A stretch of DNA of 6,205 nt from assembly GCA_964648365.1 (NCBI GenBank), contig CAZYLK010000262.1, forward strand, positions 1 through 6,205. Direction: 5' to 3'. Positions 5,858 through 6,205 of this stretch are shown here, piece after piece (positions within the stretch are counted from its first letter, which is position 1; every line of letters begins with the position of its first letter). A program made the position numbers and the translations under genes. The notes below the pieces were generated by a model. That model was given only the letters and a program-made list of their open reading frames with translations. It searched no databases and had not been told where the DNA came from. This DNA is from SURF-32 sp964648365 (GTDB taxonomy: Bacteria > Planctomycetota > Phycisphaerae > UBA1845).

Positions 5858-5886
5858 ATTATAGCGGGGCGGGTACGCGCGAACAA
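5858..5886 (-). promoter_or_regulatory. Promoter of the 80-residue gene, predicted leaderless mRNA
   Basis: Read on the minus strand, a TTGTTC -35 box (complement of 5881-5886) and a perfect TATAAT -10 box (complement of 5858-5863) are separated by 17 bp. The A of the start codon is the seventh base after the -10 box, where transcription normally starts. The -35 keeps only the TTG of the consensus. Confidence 0.75.
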
Positions 5887-5964
5887 TACGTTGCGGCGGT
5901 GGATGGTACGGCGGTGGGCAGGCAGGCCATGGGAATCGCCCGCGCCGCATCGTGGGATAGATAC

Positions 5965-5993
5965 ATAAAGAAACCCCCGCATGAATGCGGGGG
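5965..5993 (-). terminator. Strong intrinsic terminator of cysC
   Basis: A perfect 8-bp stem (CCCCCGCA at 5974-5981 and TGCGGGGG at 5986-5993) with loop TGAA is followed on the minus strand by TTTCTTTAT. It lies 45 nt after the cysC stop codon, so it most likely ends that transcript. Confidence 0.88.
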
Positions 5994-6038
5994 CTCTGAA
6001 ATTCCAACCTGTGCGGCTCGATCGACTCGTCGCGCCGC

Positions 6039-6205
6039 CTACGCCCCCAGCGCCGCGATCTTCCCCTGCTTGACCAGCAGATCGACCAGGATGATGGCCG
6101 CTTCCTGCGGGGAGTGCTTGCTGGTGTCGATGACGACTTCCGGGTTCTCCGGGGCTTCGTAGGGGTCGTCGATGCCGGTGAAGCCCTTGATCTCGCCGGC
6201 GCGGG
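6039..6205 (-). CDS. Adenylylsulfate kinase, C-terminal end (partial)
   Basis: The last 54 residues and stop codon are present; the rest lies beyond the right edge. The segment begins RAGEIKGFTGIDDPYEAPE, the hallmark C-terminal strand-and-loop of APS kinase (GFTGID.PYEAPE.PE), followed by VVIDT and a final helix PQEAAIILVDLLVKQGK. APS kinase phosphorylates adenosine 5'-phosphosulfate to PAPS with ATP in sulfate activation, in the cytoplasm. Whether this is a stand-alone cysC or the C-terminal part of a cysNC fusion cannot be told from here. It is followed by a strong intrinsic terminator at 5965-5993. Confidence 0.95.
   Translation of the reverse strand, partial: RAGEIKGFTGIDDPYEAPENPEVVIDTSKHSPQEAAIILVDLLVKQGKIAALGA

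Noticed and set aside
5852..6007. An N-terminal extension of the 80-residue gene up to 6007.
   Set aside because: It would pass through the cysC terminator and the perfect -10 box, and its proline/arginine-rich translation is unlike the conserved-looking core.
5556..6162. Plus-strand ORFs across the small gene, its promoter and the cysC end.
   Set aside because: They are antisense to the 80-residue gene and the APS kinase segment, which have coherent signals on the minus strand.

Overview
The window is about 6.2 kb of GC-rich bacterial chromosome and most resembles a planctomycete, probably of the Phycisphaerae type. This rests on family resemblance judged by eye: a short excisionase-like helix-turn-helix fused through a long acidic linker to C-terminal membrane helices, a small 'RPFQPFR…HPEN' protein, and a lipoprotein OmpA family gene. 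No search was run, so the taxonomy is an inference. Shine-Dalgarno sites and sigma70-like -35/-10 boxes are readable at several genes.

Layout. (1) Positions 1-313 hold a 24-bp tandem repeat of about three copies, then a promoter and a complete tRNA-Arg(CCG) gene without encoded CCA. (2) Positions 511-2898 hold a promoter and three closely spaced plus-strand genes: a small membrane-anchored protein of unknown function, a putative membrane-tethered HTH protein, and an OmpA-family lipoprotein with a coiled coil. They probably form one operon that links the cell envelope to a cytoplasmic DNA- or protein-binding module. (3) Positions 3050-5331 hold a near-consensus promoter and two plus-strand genes: a B12-binding-type radical SAM protein, then an unrecognised cysteine-containing lipoprotein with an unusual N-terminal extension. 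The boundary between them is a degenerate GTCGA-rich repeat that also encodes the last residues of the radical SAM protein. A G-quadruplex-type purine tract follows the lipoprotein stop codon.

(4) Positions 5515-6205 are read from the minus strand. The 3' end of an adenylylsulfate kinase gene (cysC or the kinase part of a cysNC fusion) enters from the right edge and ends at a strong intrinsic terminator. A promoter with a perfect TATAAT then drives an 80-residue conserved-type hypothetical gene, and the spacing predicts a leaderless mRNA. That gene ends at a second terminator that shares most of its sequence with the first.

The parts most worth following are the radical SAM/lipoprotein pair (possible enzyme and substrate or partner), the membrane-tethered HTH operon, the leaderless small gene, and the pair of look-alike terminators.
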